Assembly (NCBI GenBank): GCA_024225895.1
Contig: JAAEMC010001135.1
Coordinates: 1-6,224 of the forward strand
Length of the DNA stretch: 6,224 nt
Reading direction: 5' to 3'
Origin: Desulfobacteraceae bacterium
Lineage (GTDB): Bacteria; Desulfobacterota; Desulfobacteria; Desulfobacterales; Desulfobacteraceae
The position numbers and the translations under genes are program-made. Of this stretch, positions 5,614 through 6,224 are shown piece by piece (position 1 is the stretch's first letter; every line of letters starts with the position of its first letter). The notes below the pieces were generated by a model, which worked only from the letters and a program-made list of their open reading frames with translations, had not been told where the DNA came from and searched no databases.

Positions 5614-6224
5614 TTACACCCCTTTCCCCTGGATGACCCGAAGCAGTGTTTTAATATCGCTTGGTGCTATTAGTTCACCATCAATTCTATTTGCCAAAAA
5701 GACATTGTGCGGGTTGTCTACTGCATTTTTAACCTGGGTCAACACCTGGCCCATGTTCATTTCAACTACTACCACGGCACGGGCGCCGGCGCACTTTTCC
5801 CGGACGATATCCGCAGGAAACGGCCAGATGGTATTCAATTCCAAAACACCGATCTTAACGCCCCTGGCCCTTCTGTTTTTGGCAATATGAATGGCTGAGC
5901 GTGCAGAAGACCCGTAGGAAACCAGCACATATTCTGCATCATCAAGCCAATATTCCTTGTACATGCTTATCTGGTTCACATTGTTTTCAATTTTATCCAC
6001 AATGTGGTGCAAAAGTTCGCTGACCACTTTGGGATTGTTGGAAGGAAACCCCCACATGTCATGGAAAAGCCCGGTAACATTGTACCGGTGCTCGGAACCA
6101 AAGTCAGACATTGGCAGTCTGCCGTCTTCTCTTGGCAGGTATGGATGGTAGTCAACGCCTTTTTTAACTGAAGTTCGAAGCCTGCCCACCACCGGGATTT
6201 CATTTTTTTCCGGTATTACAAGGC
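5614..6224 (-). CDS. korA: 2-oxoacid:ferredoxin oxidoreductase, alpha subunit, 3' part only
   Basis: The C-terminal 202 residues of the alpha subunit are present. The reading frame stays open to the right edge (reading ...VIPEKNEIPVVGRLRT), so the start lies outside the window and the GTG at 6192 should not be taken as a start. Visible blocks are FGSEHRYNVTGLFHDMWGFP, typical of the alpha-subunit segment ending in TGL-H-GFP, then the LVSYGSSARSA strand, KIGVLELNTIWPFPADIV and AVVVVEMNMGQV, which resemble the transketolase C-terminal-like domain of this enzyme family. The alpha subunit also carries the pyrimidine-binding half of the ThDP site, expected upstream of the part seen. The alpha-beta-gamma gene order with one-base junctions indicates a single transcript. 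A small ferredoxin subunit (korD) is often encoded just upstream of korA and could lie beyond the edge. Confidence 0.93.
   Translation of the reverse strand, partial: LVIPEKNEIPVVGRLRTSVKKGVDYHPYLPREDGRLPMSDFGSEHRYNVTGLFHDMWGFPSNNPKVVSELLHHIVDKIENNVNQISMYKEYWLDDAEYVLVSYGSSARSAIHIAKNRRARGVKIGVLELNTIWPFPADIVREKCAGARAVVVVEMNMGQVLTQVKNAVDNPHNVFLANRIDGELIAPSDIKTLLRVIQGKGV

Noticed and set aside
6190..6192. GTG at 6192 as a start for the korA fragment
   Set aside because: The frame continues open to the window edge and the residues upstream (VIPEKNEIPV) read as normal protein; the known alpha subunit is far longer.

Overview
This 6.2 kb window looks like chromosomal DNA from a strictly anaerobic bacterium. 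A member of the Desulfobacterales (Desulfobacter/Desulfobacula-like sulfate reducers) is my best guess. The guess rests on the ferredoxin-dependent 2-oxoacid oxidoreductase operon, moderate GC with AT-rich spacers, and the general character of the proteins. It is an inference, because no marker gene is present. No tRNA, rRNA, CRISPR array, insertion sequence or phage gene was seen.

Layout: (1) 26-487 (+) encodes a complete small cupin of the DUF985/Cupin_5 type. (2) 513-2353 (-) is a compact three-gene unit read azlC, azlD, then an AraC-family regulator. It encodes a two-component branched-chain amino-acid exporter and its probable regulator. (3) 2354-2667 is an AT-rich, gene-free stretch that holds the azlC leader, including a hairpin or operator-like inverted repeat. 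(4) 2668-3734 (-) is the damaged remnant of a group II PLP-dependent decarboxylase resembling the PanP-type aspartate 1-decarboxylase/glutamate decarboxylase family. It has a frameshift in an A8 run, an in-frame stop near the presumed start, and a large in-frame internal deletion just after the PLP lysine. (5) 3853-4182 (+) is an unrecognised 109-residue protein with an acidic tail, divergent from the decarboxylase across a shared AT-rich promoter region. (6) 4181-4217 is a strong hairpin with a T8 tract on the minus strand, ending the operon that follows. (7) 4243-6224 (-) is korA (3' part only) - korB - korC, a tightly coupled operon for a 2-oxoacid (probably 2-oxoglutarate):ferredoxin oxidoreductase. 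It continues past the right edge.

How the genes work together: KorABC would link oxidative decarboxylation of a 2-oxoacid to ferredoxin reduction and CoA-thioester formation, a central step of anaerobic carbon metabolism. AzlC and AzlD form one membrane exporter, and the AraC protein encoded behind them probably senses a small ligand and controls the unit. The cupin and the 109-residue protein cannot be tied to these pathways from sequence.

I do not see a convincing undescribed multi-gene system here. The points most worth a second look are the multiply damaged decarboxylase, the repeated suggestion that single A residues are missing from A-runs (real mutation, slippage or consensus error), the orphan acidic-tailed protein, and the azlC leader inverted repeat.
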